NCBI GenBank assembly: GCA_963210315.1
Contig: OY723264.1
Location: 62,001 to 126,000 of the forward strand
Length of the DNA stretch: 64,000 nt
Direction of reading: 5' to 3'
Source of the DNA: Rhynchopus euleeides
Taxonomy: Eukaryota; Euglenozoa; Diplonemea; Diplonemida; Diplonemidae
Positions 58,501 through 64,000 of this stretch are shown piece after piece. The position numbers were made by a program, and so were the translations under genes. How positions within the stretch are numbered: position 1 is the stretch's first letter; the number at the start of each line of letters is the position of its first letter. A model generated the notes under the pieces. The model saw nothing but the letters and a program-made list of their open reading frames with translations, was not told the DNA's origin and did no database searches.

Positions 58501-60331
58501 CCACGAAGAGACAGTCCCTGGTCGCCGCGTTGGGGCATCTCTTGGCTCCGTACCCCTCCAACAACTCGTCCACACCGCCCCAGGCATCCTCATCGACCAT
58601 GTCGTGGTCGCCCCCCTGCATTGCCCGTGGGCCCAGCACCACACCCTCCTTGCTTCCCGTCACTCCCTCCGCCAGCAGCATGTGGGCGTGTGCATCCTTC
58701 CGCAAGACGCGCCACATGTCTCGGACGACCAGCTCTGTCGCCTCAGCCTCCCAAACACCCCCCGCGCTGCGAGCCGCCCATCCCGCCGACGTGCCCGCCG
58801 CGAGGGCAAGCGTCCCGATCACCGCCCACGGCGCGCCCCCGCTGGAGGCCCCGATCAGCAGCAGGAGCATGGCCCACCAACCCCTGTCGCCGCACCATGC
58901 TCGTAGGCTGTTCGCCTGCAGCTCCAGCCTCAGCGCAGCTCGCCCTCGTTCGTTGCGAAGACGAGACCGACACACAGTGGAAGGCACCAGGGGGTCCAGG
59001 TGACGGCGGCGGCTGACCCATCGACTGCACCGTCGGGCCGGCCATGTCCACCTGCGCGCCACTACCCGTCTCCGTCTGAGGCACCCCCGCCATGCAAAGC
59101 CTGCCGTCAGCACCCACAGAGCGACGCACAATCCCGCCAGCCCCTGTGTGGCCACCACCGTCGCTTGGGGCGCCGCCTCCTCGAACCATCCGGCGCACCC
59201 CTCTACGGCTGTCTGCACCGTGCCCACGAGATCCGTGCCCCCTGCCAGACCTCCTGTGGCTGCCCATATCGCCCAGGAGGAGAGCTGCACGGCGCCCGGC
59301 CGCTGTCTACCCCAGAATCCGCGCGCCGCTCGTCGACTGCACAGCCACACAGCGCACAATACCACCGCCCCTGTCTCTAAGGCGCCGCCCCAGCCACCCG
59401 ACGCGGTGGCTGCAGCCCCCCAGAGGGCCCACGCCTCTTTCACTGCTGGAGGCAGCCCGAGGTGTCGGCACCTGGGCCAGGGCCCTAGCTTGCTCCCCGC
59501 TCGGACCACCTCTCGCACCACCGCCTGAGCGGCCAGCCATCCAGCTCCCATCAGCAGTGCCCCCGGACCCCATATACCCTCCCACGTTGGCCCCTGGGCC
59601 TCCCACCTGGCCCTCAGCAGCGCTCCCCAAGCGGCCTGCGGGGCCGCCTCCACCCATGGCCAGCGCGTGTGGGGCCCTGTCGCTGCCCACCCCGCCGCCC
59701 GCAACAGTCCATCCGCCACCCAGAGGGCCAGCACCAGCAGAGTGTTGCCCTCGAAGCTGCCGATGTTGTAGCTGTTGCGGTTGTCGAACCCACTTCCGGT
59801 CCGGGTGTCCGAGGGCGCCCCGGGGGACTGCTGCACTCCACCCGGATCGGTGATGGAGTCGTTGTTGTTGCCTCCGCTGTAGCGTCGCACGCCGTCCCCA
59901 TTACAGGCGCAGAAGGAGTCCTTCAGATCCGTGAGGGTCGGCTTGGGGTCAACACACGTCTGTCCGTCCCCACCCCGCTTGGACTGTTTGGACCCGCACG
60001 CATTCTTCGATAAAGTCGTTGATGCACCGGTGCTGGTCAGGCTCGGGTCCTTGTCGCAGGCGCAGATGGCGTCGTTCCTACGCGAGTACTTCCTGTTGGG
60101 GTCCTTGCAGGCCTGACCGTCACCACACGGCTTTGCCACGCACTTGTCGAATGTCGCTTTCGCACCAGTCACGTTCACCGAGTTGTCGACATCACAGGTG
60201 CAGATGAAGTCCTTCAGATCAGTCGGCTTGGGATCAACAACAGACGTCTGTCCACCACAACCCCTCCCCCCTGACCTCCTCCCTGCCACCACCCAGCCAC
60301 CACCCAAAGGGGGGGGGGGCCCAGCTCCCAT
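52580..60331 (-). CDS. Element A polyprotein: OTU - zinc fingers - reverse transcriptase - endonuclease - OTU
   Basis: The frame is open from 60508 to the TGA at 52582-52580; 60331 is the first ATG, giving 2583 residues. A Cys-rich region (about 20-150) with three related GQ.C.DP...C.C repeats and several hydrophobic segments (195-520) come first. OTU-like domain 1 has Asp606, Cys607 and His718. A C2H2 finger (C774, C779, H799, H803) and a CxxC pair (C823, C826, C838, C841) follow. The reverse transcriptase spans about 1050-1390: Asp1185 in KIDYENAFN, GVQQGDPLGPLLF near 1235, YLDD 1270-1273. Next are a CCHC finger (C1592, C1595, H1605, C1609) and a restriction-like endonuclease with Asp1653 in KPADVYLP, Asp1669 in AIDVTV and a Lys cluster near 1700. 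OTU domain 2 has Asp1908, Cys1909 and His2021, then a Cys-rich finger (about 2067-2110), a repeat linker and a GWKSLF domain. There is no AP endonuclease or RNase H. The true N-terminus is unknown; splicing from upstream is possible. Confidence 0.8.
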   Translation of the reverse strand: MGAGPPPPLGGGWVVAGRRSGGRGCGGQTSVVDPKPTDLKDFICTCDVDNSVNVTGAKATFDKCVAKPCGDGQACKDPNRKYSRRNDAICACDKDPSLTSTGASTTLSKNACGSKQSKRGGDGQTCVDPKPTLTDLKDSFCACNGDGVRRYSGGNNNDSITDPGGVQQSPGAPSDTRTGSGFDNRNSYNIGSFEGNTLLVLALWVADGLLRAAGWAATGPHTRWPWVEAAPQAAWGALLRARWEAQGPTWEGIWGPGALLMGAGWLAAQAVVREVVRAGSKLGPWPRCRHLGLPPAVKEAWALWGAAATASGGWGGALETGAVVLCAVWLCSRRAARGFWGRQRPGAVQLSSWAIWAATGGLAGGTDLVGTVQTAVEGCAGWFEEAAPQATVVATQGLAGLCVALWVLTAGFAWRGCLRRRRVVARRWTWPARRCSRWVSRRRHLDPLVPSTVCRSRLRNERGRAALRLELQANSLRAWCGDRGWWAMLLLLIGASSGGAPWAVIGTLALAAGTSAGWAARSAGGVWEAEATELVVRDMWRVLRKDAHAHMLLAEGVTGSKEGVVLGPRAMQGGDHDMVDEDAWGGVDELLEGYGAKRCPNAATRDCLFVALHGPTHPGPLDIARMRQELAARAGSESVKPQLSRLLKSAGQAERYRDGLAKTARGDHLALHLAAGAWDTVIVVVSGGPHPLIRVDPPRLKKGQETQRTRVIAFASDHYEAVTLGHAQAQKMRDAAVHALLGPDSWSTAAPECPAEVPDSTPIPLGVAPELLFCPMTACAGSALRRHKPFSSKASLREHVSDHVKRGEELPPGALRVVGMRQCVICAKVMSAQAQDTCLQCRKRVQPRDVPARRERVGQELTDEGRLPSLEEIHTARVAVSLSVPEAVLRPAAEVLVQALWDVAADKTRVTAWLRLFLVPKVLLRSYRGGKAKQKKARAARLEAITLWRAGKVSELWRCASASGQGAPREVQSPPTWEERERAVVQAARQGRLSTAMARTRSAGLAPASDATLATLRALHPAAEPPTIAKERRTEPADASPTDVFKALRGLPKGTGAGPSGLRADHLRALTQVEGVDVLQALTAVVNILRRGEAPPEIARHLAGASLVALPKPTGGVRPIAVGETLRRLVAKTLVAEVREKVGKLLLKGKQVGVAVDGGLDAATAVVRDYASRHKGTDRILVKIDYENAFNTVNRQAFLDAVRSDLPELAAWVEWCYAHPTALVYREHIILSEHGVQQGDPLGPLLFSLAIRKLTEDIARMPGLEGTIWYLDDGTLMGPPKAVGAAFAELEKRSAALGLKVSRRKCEVISLGGHTVAAIREVGLDVAASKKEEEVRMKLLQQNFGFLGAPVGDAAYCEAVMDRKLEEKFLPCLRELHKVRDAQVAMTLLRHCEGFCKVVFAMRAIGYKGREYLKKYDREVDFVLATILGDEDGELPTEARKQAALPIRLSGLGVRRAADHSTAAALGAASSLFPLCLQLDPSHRWDAQTWKETAERHNECVLEADRIATLARPEMPLKQRDLSMAIIAKQQADLHEGADVTSMGRLLSESLPGAGSWVVAPPETQFAMQREEFQVACRLRLGAPVFSPGAMCQQCGEGLDESGAHIFACKASADRHRRHDAVRGGVYGLASAAGLAPQLEPNHVVLGRGKPADVYLPVGVSEERSRAIDVTVWSTTAQSSMQGAAKARGYTASRAEAAKHAKHDAKCQAEGMAFTAFALEQSGGMGTEAATLFRHLVNYAVDHKMGNRSELTRTWAARITVPLMRAIGKSAMRRGSLCLDLKSGNLRQRVKADPVPAIEPDFYFARDTGLDVLPPADWDCRLDEMDVEEAEETEGPVRSEPPPRRQPPPPPAEDDSAVEMDAMVDDPLAQLKEWRAQVDGGLPGVTARQQQARLGLRVPEGWSFVVGDCAFDGIAALGKETLGCDSAWLRQMGVQRALQDADLRMRVEEGPDMWAAFMAKPGSRDPRTWADYVVLAAVARGTRCTILLLVDNQVPMVLRPIGEGGTRDAFCLRRTGAEYGHYSPLVLPRAIRQHLMALPPQEPAEDLLECRWAGLMEWVKGDSQLGVQRCEKCSGSVDLRKAHKQCGGCWRRVCDKCAKGRGVRHCPGYVPRVEVLDVDTGETAVVPQGLREDLELSPGRRARRESRASRAAQRPPRVPRPEGSEGPPGSAQGAEAEMKQETAEGEGDGGARGAAPDVVPPPPTTTSPGEGSAPPPAPQQAPLGASAPQVQTSQGSGSNASSTALPGVSALPSASQPAPAGQSTPRAQTSQGSGSNASSTALPGVSALPSASQPAPAGQSTPRAQTSQGSGSNASSTALPGTPVPLSAASPQTPAGRTTPRARAQGSGSQASSTALPGSCGKAVGKEGVAAAMLAAGKVTRVETAGATTRRSRNAVLGEKRRAAADGGSMQGGGSNATSTAPPGINEPLAFDDDDYVDSDDLACSGAPETQEEGAPVETVAATVGPTRVTTRLLEEQARKGCEWDEGDRVAVDGVSPCGSMGGARIPATAAGWKSLFHPLHGSHPLTRQVAAVAVREWHAARGTQNAWSVPTAKAAARSLRDTVTKMWECDGARKGAKGKTRR
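53260..53703 (-). repeat. 111-bp tandem repeat, four copies, in the element A linker
   Basis: The motif CAGGGAGGGCTG on the plus strand recurs at 53260, 53371, 53482 and 53593, a period of exactly 111 bp. It codes for a 37-residue Ser/Ala/Pro-rich repeat starting near TSQGSGSNASSTALPG. The two middle copies are nearly identical and the outer ones have drifted. A weaker fifth relative (GGGSNATSTAPPG) is coded near 53050-53095. The repeat separates the second OTU-finger module from the C-terminal domain. Confidence 0.9.
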
Positions 60332-61133
60332 TCCACCCACCACCCGATCCACCCGAGGGGCCCCCAAGGGGGGAGGGGAGAGACACCCGCAGTGCGGGCA
60401 GCGATACCGTCGGCCTGGATCCTCGGGGGACCTGGCCGAGCCAACTCGCGGGGACAGGGGGCGACCCTTTCTGCTGCTGTCGGTGGGCTGGGGCGAGGCC
60501 CGGCGGCTTCACCGTTAGCGGAACCGCCGCTTGCAGCATGTTGGGGGGACGTGGTGGGCGCGCCGCCGCCACTGCTATCCCGCGAGAGGGGCGCCTTGCC
60601 GGCGGGTGAGGCCGACGCGCTCCCCTGCCGTGCAGGCAGGGTGTTAGCAGAGGCCTCGCATGAGGCCCCTGCTCCTCTCGCCTGACACGCCCCTCGTCAG
60701 GGGCGGCCAGCCCGCGCTCTCCTGCTACCGGGGGCGACCCGGGCTGCCACCCCTTCCGCTGCTGTCGGTGGGCTGGGACACGGCCCGGCGGCTTCACCGT
60801 TAGCGGAACCGCCGCTTGCAGCATGTTGGGGGGACGTGGTGGGCTCGCCGCCGCCACTGCTATCCCACGAGAGGGGCGCTTTGCCGGCGGGTGAGGCCGA
60901 CGCGCTCCCCTGCCTTGCAGGCAGGGTGTCAGCAGAGGCCTCGCATGAGGCCCCTGCTCCTCTCGCCTGACACGCCCCTCATCAGGGGCGGCCAGCCCGC
61001 GCTCGCCTGCTACCGGGGGCGACCCGGGCTGCCTCTGCTCCAGCGGTGCTGTCGTCAGCACCGCGAGCGCCACCACCGCCAGCGTCGCCACCATCGGGGC
61101 CTGCCATCGCCTGGGCGGCTCTCGCCCTACCAT
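60234..61133 (-). CDS. Hypothetical upstream frame with signal-peptide-like start, across the 285-bp repeats
   Basis: An ATG-started frame of 299 residues upstream of, and overlapping in another frame, the element A polyprotein. Residues about 1-31 look like a secretory signal: basic REPPRR, then a hydrophobic run VATLAVVALAVLTTAP. The rest is two 95-residue repeats made by the 285-bp tandem duplication, rich in Pro, Arg and Gly, with no recognised domain. If spliced, its start could feed the Cys-rich, membrane-spanning N-terminus of the polyprotein. Equally, it may be an open frame by chance in GC-rich DNA. I cannot verify splice sites. Confidence 0.25.
   Translation of the reverse strand: MVGREPPRRWQAPMVATLAVVALAVLTTAPLEQRQPGSPPVAGERGLAAPDEGRVRREEQGPHARPLLTPCLQGRGARRPHPPAKRPSRGIAVAAASPPRPPNMLQAAVPLTVKPPGRVPAHRQQRKGWQPGSPPVAGERGLAAPDEGRVRREEQGPHARPLLTPCLHGRGARRPHPPARRPSRGIAVAAARPPRPPNMLQAAVPLTVKPPGLAPAHRQQQKGSPPVPASWLGQVPRGSRPTVSLPALRVSLPSPLGGPSGGSGGGWNGSWAPPPFGWWLGGGREEVRGEGLWWTDVCC
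60473..61042 (-). repeat. 285-bp tandem duplication at the 5' end of element A
   Basis: Two direct copies, 60473-60757 and 60758-61042, offset by exactly 285 bp and differing at only a few positions. A third partial copy (CTACCGGGGGCGACCCGGGC) begins near 61011. Each has a hairpin-forming GCCCCTCGTCAGGGGC-type segment (GCCCCTCATCAGGGGC in the second copy). Tandem monomers at the 5' end of a non-LTR element often act as promoters (mouse L1 is the known case); that role is only inferred here. Confidence 0.8.
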
Positions 61134-61139
61134 CGCTCG

Positions 61140-61430
61140 TGCTCGTGGGGTTGGGGGTTGGGGGAGTGGAGGGGGATGGATGGTGGGGAACAGAGCCCAA
61201 GGGACAAGTGGCCCAAGGGGGAGTGGGTTGTTGTTGAGGAAGTAACTCTAAGGCCCAACCTGCCCTCCCGGCTCCGCCCGCCCACAAGGTCAAGAAGATT
61301 GGAAAGGGGAAAAGGGTGAGGGAAGGGGTGGGATGGGGGATGCCCAAGGGAGGGAGGGGGGGGACCCAACCAAACCCAACCGACCAGGGAGCACGAGTGT
61401 GTATACCAATGAAGTACAGAAACTGTAGCT
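61140..61430. other. Intergenic segment between element A and the SINE-like sequence
   Basis: About 290 bp, G-rich on the plus strand (GGGGTTGGGGGTTGGGGG near 61147, further G runs near 61340), then A/T-richer after 61380. No coding sequence, RNA gene or clear element end can be assigned. It may contain the 5' untranslated leader of element A. Confidence 0.5.
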
Positions 61431-61431
61431 T

Positions 61432-61473
61432 AAGAAATCGTTGGTTTTAAGTTGGTTTTTAAGAAATCGTTGG
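61432..61473. repeat. Short direct repeat AAGAAATCGTTGG next to a T tract
   Basis: AAGAAATCGTTGG occurs at 61432-61444 and 61461-61473, an offset of 29 bp, directly before the T tract that starts the SINE-like sequence. It could be a short tandem duplication or a trace of the insertion event. It is not a normal flanking target duplication, because both copies are on the same side. Confidence 0.6.
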
Positions 61474-61474
61474 A

Positions 61475-61551
61475 TTTTTTTTGGTACCCGGGGGCGAACC
61501 GGGGGACTGCTACTCTCCACCTCTGCTCTTGGGGTGTCTGCTGCTTGTCGA
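61475..61551 (-). mobile_element. Second SINE-like copy with T-arm-like end, CCA and poly(A)
   Basis: Read on the minus strand it shares GCAGCAGACACCC, GAGCAGAG, GTAGCAGTCCCC and the whole CCCGGTTCGCCCCCGGG-TACCA-poly(A) end with the insertion at 50184-50261. The 5' parts differ at scattered positions, so the two are diverged family members. It sits about 90 bp downstream of the shared end of the minus copy of element B, so it could be B's own tail instead of an independent insertion. Confidence 0.65.
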
Positions 61552-61642
61552 GATGACATGCAGGGCGGAAGCCAACGACACAGTTGCTGTTGGCCACGTG
61601 TGGCAGAGGCTAGAGGCTAGAGGGCCGTGTACTTGGCAAGTT

Positions 61643-62265
61643 CGAACAACAAGGGCCAGACCTCTTCTACAGTCTCTCCCCAAATGGCGACCGTTCGAAA
61701 AGTCCAGGGCCCAGAACGCGCAAAAAACAGGGTTGAAACAGTCCCTGTCGAGCGGTTTGCGGGACCGAGCGGGCCATCCCTCCAAACCACTCGAACTGGG
61801 GGAGGGAACTGCAGAGGAGGGGCGGAATCGAGGGGAATGGTGGAATCAGGGAGCGAATTTACAGGGGTCCGTGGTGCCGTGGCTCTCACACACGTTCTGC
61901 TGGTGCCACTCCGAGTTTGTGGCGAACTTTTTCGGACACCACCGACCCCCCCAAAGGGCAAGACTATTCACACTGTGCAAGACTCTATTAAGGGGGAGGG
62001 GCGGGGGGGGGGACGATCAGATTTGTTTGTTTAGGCGCCGTGGGACCGAATGGACTTTCCGGACCCACGGCTCGAAGGTCAAACTATACACACTGGAATC
62101 GGTGATGATGCTTGGGGGCCTAGGCGCGAGGGGAACGGACGCGGGGGTCCCAACCACCCACCCTAGACGGACTATACACACGACTCTACCGAAGAGGGGA
62201 GGAGGGGGAAGGGGGGGGGAGGAGGTTGCACCCTACGTGCACCGTCCTCTCCCTGCATGAACGCT
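61643..62265 (-). other. 3' untranslated region of element B, minus copy
   Basis: Inverted match to 50692-51314 with the same C tracts (G tracts on the plus strand near 61994 and 62208) and the same three GTGTGTATAGT-like motifs. One C/T difference is visible near 62101. No separate gene is supported. Confidence 0.65.
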
Positions 62266-63999
62266 TCACCTCCGCCGACGGGGCCCCTGGCCCCCTACTC
62301 CGATCACCGCAGCCTGCCTCTCCTGCCCGCCGCCACGATCCCTACGGTCGCCGCCACCCCTGCCGCCGCCTCTCCCGGCTGCCCACCTGTCGCGACCCTG
62401 CCTCCCTCCACCCTGGCCGTCGCCCCTCCTGTCCCGGGGGTCCGCCACCCCTCCCCCGCCACGGCCGCCCCGCGGTCGCGCCGCCTCCTCCGGGTGCCGC
62501 TCACGCGTCCGTCTCTTGTCCACCCGGCTGTTCACGCGCTTGCACGCGAAGAACTCCTCCACCCGTGCCGCACTCGCCCCTTCCCGCCTCGAGTTGAAGT
62601 CGGCATCAACCGACCGTCGATCCGCCACCCACTGCTTGTAGACAGCGTGTGCCGTCTCGACCTCCAACTCTGAGCGCCCGTGCTGGCCGAAGAGCTCGAA
62701 CCAGCCTTCTGCCGTCCGAGGGACCCACGCCGCCTCCTTCGCTCCCTCCGCCGCCGCCTTCGCTGCCGAAGGAAACACCATCCTGCCGTCCACCTCTGCT
62801 GGCCCGTCAGACCGACTCCCTGCCCACTTCCCCATACCCGCGCGAGCTGCTGAGATCAGGATCACTGACACTTGGGTGGCTGTGTTTGTGTTTTGGGTGC
62901 CTCCCGTTGACGTGACCGTGCCCTCGTCGCTCATGCCGTCCACCCCCTCCGACAACTCGTCGTCGAAGGCGATGCCGCCGTCCGCCCCTCGAGGGAGCTC
63001 CATCGTCGATGCTGCTGCCGCTGCCGCCGCTGTCGCTGCCGCTGCTGCCTGCCGAGGGATGGCTGTGGGTCCGTTGTTGGAGCCTTCCCCCAGAGGTGTC
63101 GCCGCTGCTGCCGCCGCCGCCGCCGCCGCACTCGACGGGGTGCCCCCCACGGGAGCTGCCGAAGGGGATGGTGAGGAGTGGGGAAGGGCCGGCGAGTGCC
63201 GGGATGGAGTGGGTTGGGATGGAGTAGGTTGAGAAGAAGTAGAGTGGGATGATGTAGGGTGGGATGTAGTAGGTTGGGATGATGTAGTCTGAGATGTAGG
63301 GTGGGATGTAGTAGGTTGGGATGATGTAGTCTGAGATGCCGTCGGAGGGTGGGTGTTATGGGGTGAAGGGAGGGGGTGGGATGTCGAAGAAGACGGGTTG
63401 TCGAGGTGTGCTTCACCGCACCACCTGTATGTCGCCGGGGACTTGTCGCGGCACGTGAGGCACACTGCCACCCCGCACTCGCTGCATCCCCAGCACCCGC
63501 GAACGCTCACCGGCGTGGTGCACGCCCCGCAGCTCGTCTGCCAACCGACCTGGAGGCTCATCAGCCGCGCAGCTTCACACCCCCGGACGCGGATATCCTG
63601 CCCCACTGGGCACGCGTCCACCTCCAGCGCCCACTGCTGCAGCGGCTCGGGCAGGATCACGGGCACAAAGTGGCCCACCGCTGTGCCGTCTGCCTGTCCC
63701 GACTCACCCACAAACGCCACCGCCGCCATCCCTGCCGCCCGCCTCGCTGCGCGCCACACTCTGACCCCCTGGCCCTGCTTCCTGAACGCCAGGATGTTGA
63801 TGCAGAGGGCCCTCGCGAGCCCCCCGAGGACCAGCTCGTCAGCCCACGACTGCAGCCCCGGCCCTGCCCCGCTGCGGCCCATCAGCCGAGCCCACGCCTC
63901 CGGCGCCCCCTCCACCAGCGCGCGCAGCCCGGCGTGCGACACCACCGCCTCCACTGCTCGCCTCCGCGCCTCGGCCGCTGTCACAATCAGACTGGCCGG
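62266..63999 (-). CDS. Element B polyprotein, C-terminal part without the insertion (partial at the window edge)
   Basis: A 577-codon open frame that enters from the right edge and ends at a TGA equivalent to that of the plus copy. The visible part begins ten residues after the expected catalytic Cys of the second OTU domain and includes the catalytic His in GHFVPVIL. It then has the Cys-rich finger (CGAC, CWGC, CGVAVC), the Ser/Thr/Pro linker with 14-residue repeats, two Ala tracts, an uninterrupted GWFELFGQHGR domain and the RGG-rich tail. Substitutions relative to the plus copy include three silent third-position changes and one Thr-to-Ala. This uninterrupted frame shows that the 29 extra residues in the plus copy are an insertion. 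Confidence 0.8.
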   Translation of the reverse strand, partial: PASLIVTAAEARRRAVEAVVSHAGLRALVEGAPEAWARLMGRSGAGPGLQSWADELVLGGLARALCINILAFRKQGQGVRVWRAARRAAGMAAVAFVGESGQADGTAVGHFVPVILPEPLQQWALEVDACPVGQDIRVRGCEAARLMSLQVGWQTSCGACTTPVSVRGCWGCSECGVAVCLTCRDKSPATYRWCGEAHLDNPSSSTSHPLPSPHNTHPPTASQTTSSQPTTSHPTSQTTSSQPTTSHPTSSHSTSSQPTPSQPTPSRHSPALPHSSPSPSAAPVGGTPSSAAAAAAAAAATPLGEGSNNGPTAIPRQAAAAATAAAAAAASTMELPRGADGGIAFDDELSEGVDGMSDEGTVTSTGGTQNTNTATQVSVILISAARAGMGKWAGSRSDGPAEVDGRMVFPSAAKAAAEGAKEAAWVPRTAEGWFELFGQHGRSELEVETAHAVYKQWVADRRSVDADFNSRREGASAARVEEFFACKRVNSRVDKRRTRERHPEEAARPRGGRGGGGVADPRDRRGDGQGGGRQGRDRWAAGRGGGRGGGDRRDRGGGQERQAAVIGVGGQGPRRRR

Positions 64000-64000
64000 C

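Larger units (their letters stand above)
51538..61139 (-). mobile_element. Element A: non-LTR retrotransposon with restriction-like endonuclease and OTU proteases
   Basis: A minus-strand element with, in order, a 5' region holding two 285-bp tandem repeats (61042-60473), a giant open frame with reverse transcriptase and endonuclease (about 60331-52580), a 3' untranslated region of about 1 kb with C tracts, and a terminal hairpin plus poly(A) (T tract 51540-51549 on the plus strand) abutting satellite. No long terminal repeats are visible. The 5' limit is uncertain; I place it just upstream of an ATG at 61133. The tail (51612-51540) matches the two 66-bp insertions in satellite block I. Confidence 0.7.
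61643..64000 (-). mobile_element. Element B, minus copy (runs off the right edge)
   Basis: This is the inverted counterpart of 48870-51314: position 64000 pairs with 48870 and 61643 with 51314. The lengths differ by exactly 87 bp, the size of the SINE-like insertion plus duplication that only the plus copy has. I count about five substitutions. Sequence identity ends at GTTGTTCG; beyond it the copy continues with unrelated sequence (AACTTGCC on the minus strand). The 5' part lies outside the window, so it is unknown whether this copy includes a reverse transcriptase. Confidence 0.85.

Noticed and set aside
60332..60508. Extending the element A protein upstream of the ATG at 60331
   Set aside because: The frame is open to a stop at 60511-60509 and includes a CPHCGC motif, but has no ATG. 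An upstream exon could supply one, but nothing in the sequence proves it.
48870..64000. Inverted repeats as terminal inverted repeats of a DNA transposon
   Set aside because: The arms are parts of element B coding and 3' sequence, there is no transposase in the spacer, and the spacer holds a non-LTR reverse transcriptase.
47450..64000. Many short overlapping open frames inside elements A and B on the opposite strand or in other frames
   Set aside because: In this GC-rich DNA stops are rare in every frame; only the frames with reverse transcriptase, endonuclease, OTU and finger motifs show meaningful residues.

Overview
The window looks like repeat-rich nuclear DNA of a GC-rich microbial eukaryote (a protist or alga; the sequence does not fix the lineage). 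The evidence is satellite DNA, poly(A)-tailed retro-insertions with target-site duplications, and long intron-free open frames of non-LTR retrotransposons that encode a restriction-like endonuclease. I see no bacterial operon, rRNA gene, complete tRNA gene or CRISPR array.

Positions 1-14067 and 15173-47450 are one satellite: about 1,400 head-to-tail copies of a 33-bp unit centred on the palindrome CTGCATGCAG. The unit length is a multiple of three and the consensus has no stop codon in any of the six frames, so the enormous open frames across it are by-products and are not annotated as genes. Variant units recur at fixed spacings, which reveals several higher-order repeats (528, 1320, 1365, 1386 and about 2100 bp). 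The satellite is broken by two copies of a 66-bp poly(A)-tailed insertion (11247 and 12612), by a 1.1-kb block of different composition that begins with a T tract (14068-15172), and by the mobile elements to the right.

From 47451 to the end lie parts of two related non-LTR retrotransposons, called A and B here. Element A is on the minus strand (about 61.1 to 51.54 kb). Its giant open frame holds a Cys-rich and multi-membrane-segment N-terminus, an OTU-like cysteine protease domain, C2H2 and CxxC zinc fingers, a reverse transcriptase (YLDD), a CCHC finger with a restriction-like endonuclease, a second OTU domain with a Cys-rich finger, a linker of 37-residue repeats, and a C-terminal GW..LF domain. 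Element B is present as a 5'-truncated plus-strand copy lying inside a satellite unit (47451-51314 or a little further) and as a minus-strand copy running off the right edge (64000-61643). The B protein matches the part of A after the endonuclease, but its OTU-finger module is doubled and the first OTU has lost its catalytic Cys and His.

The two B copies are nearly identical and form a 2.4-kb inverted repeat around A. One copy carries an 87-bp in-frame insertion (a tRNA-T-arm-like, CCA-poly(A) element plus a 9-bp target-site duplication); the other is the empty site. Together the parts look like a satellite block acting as a landing ground for at least three families of retro-inserted sequence.
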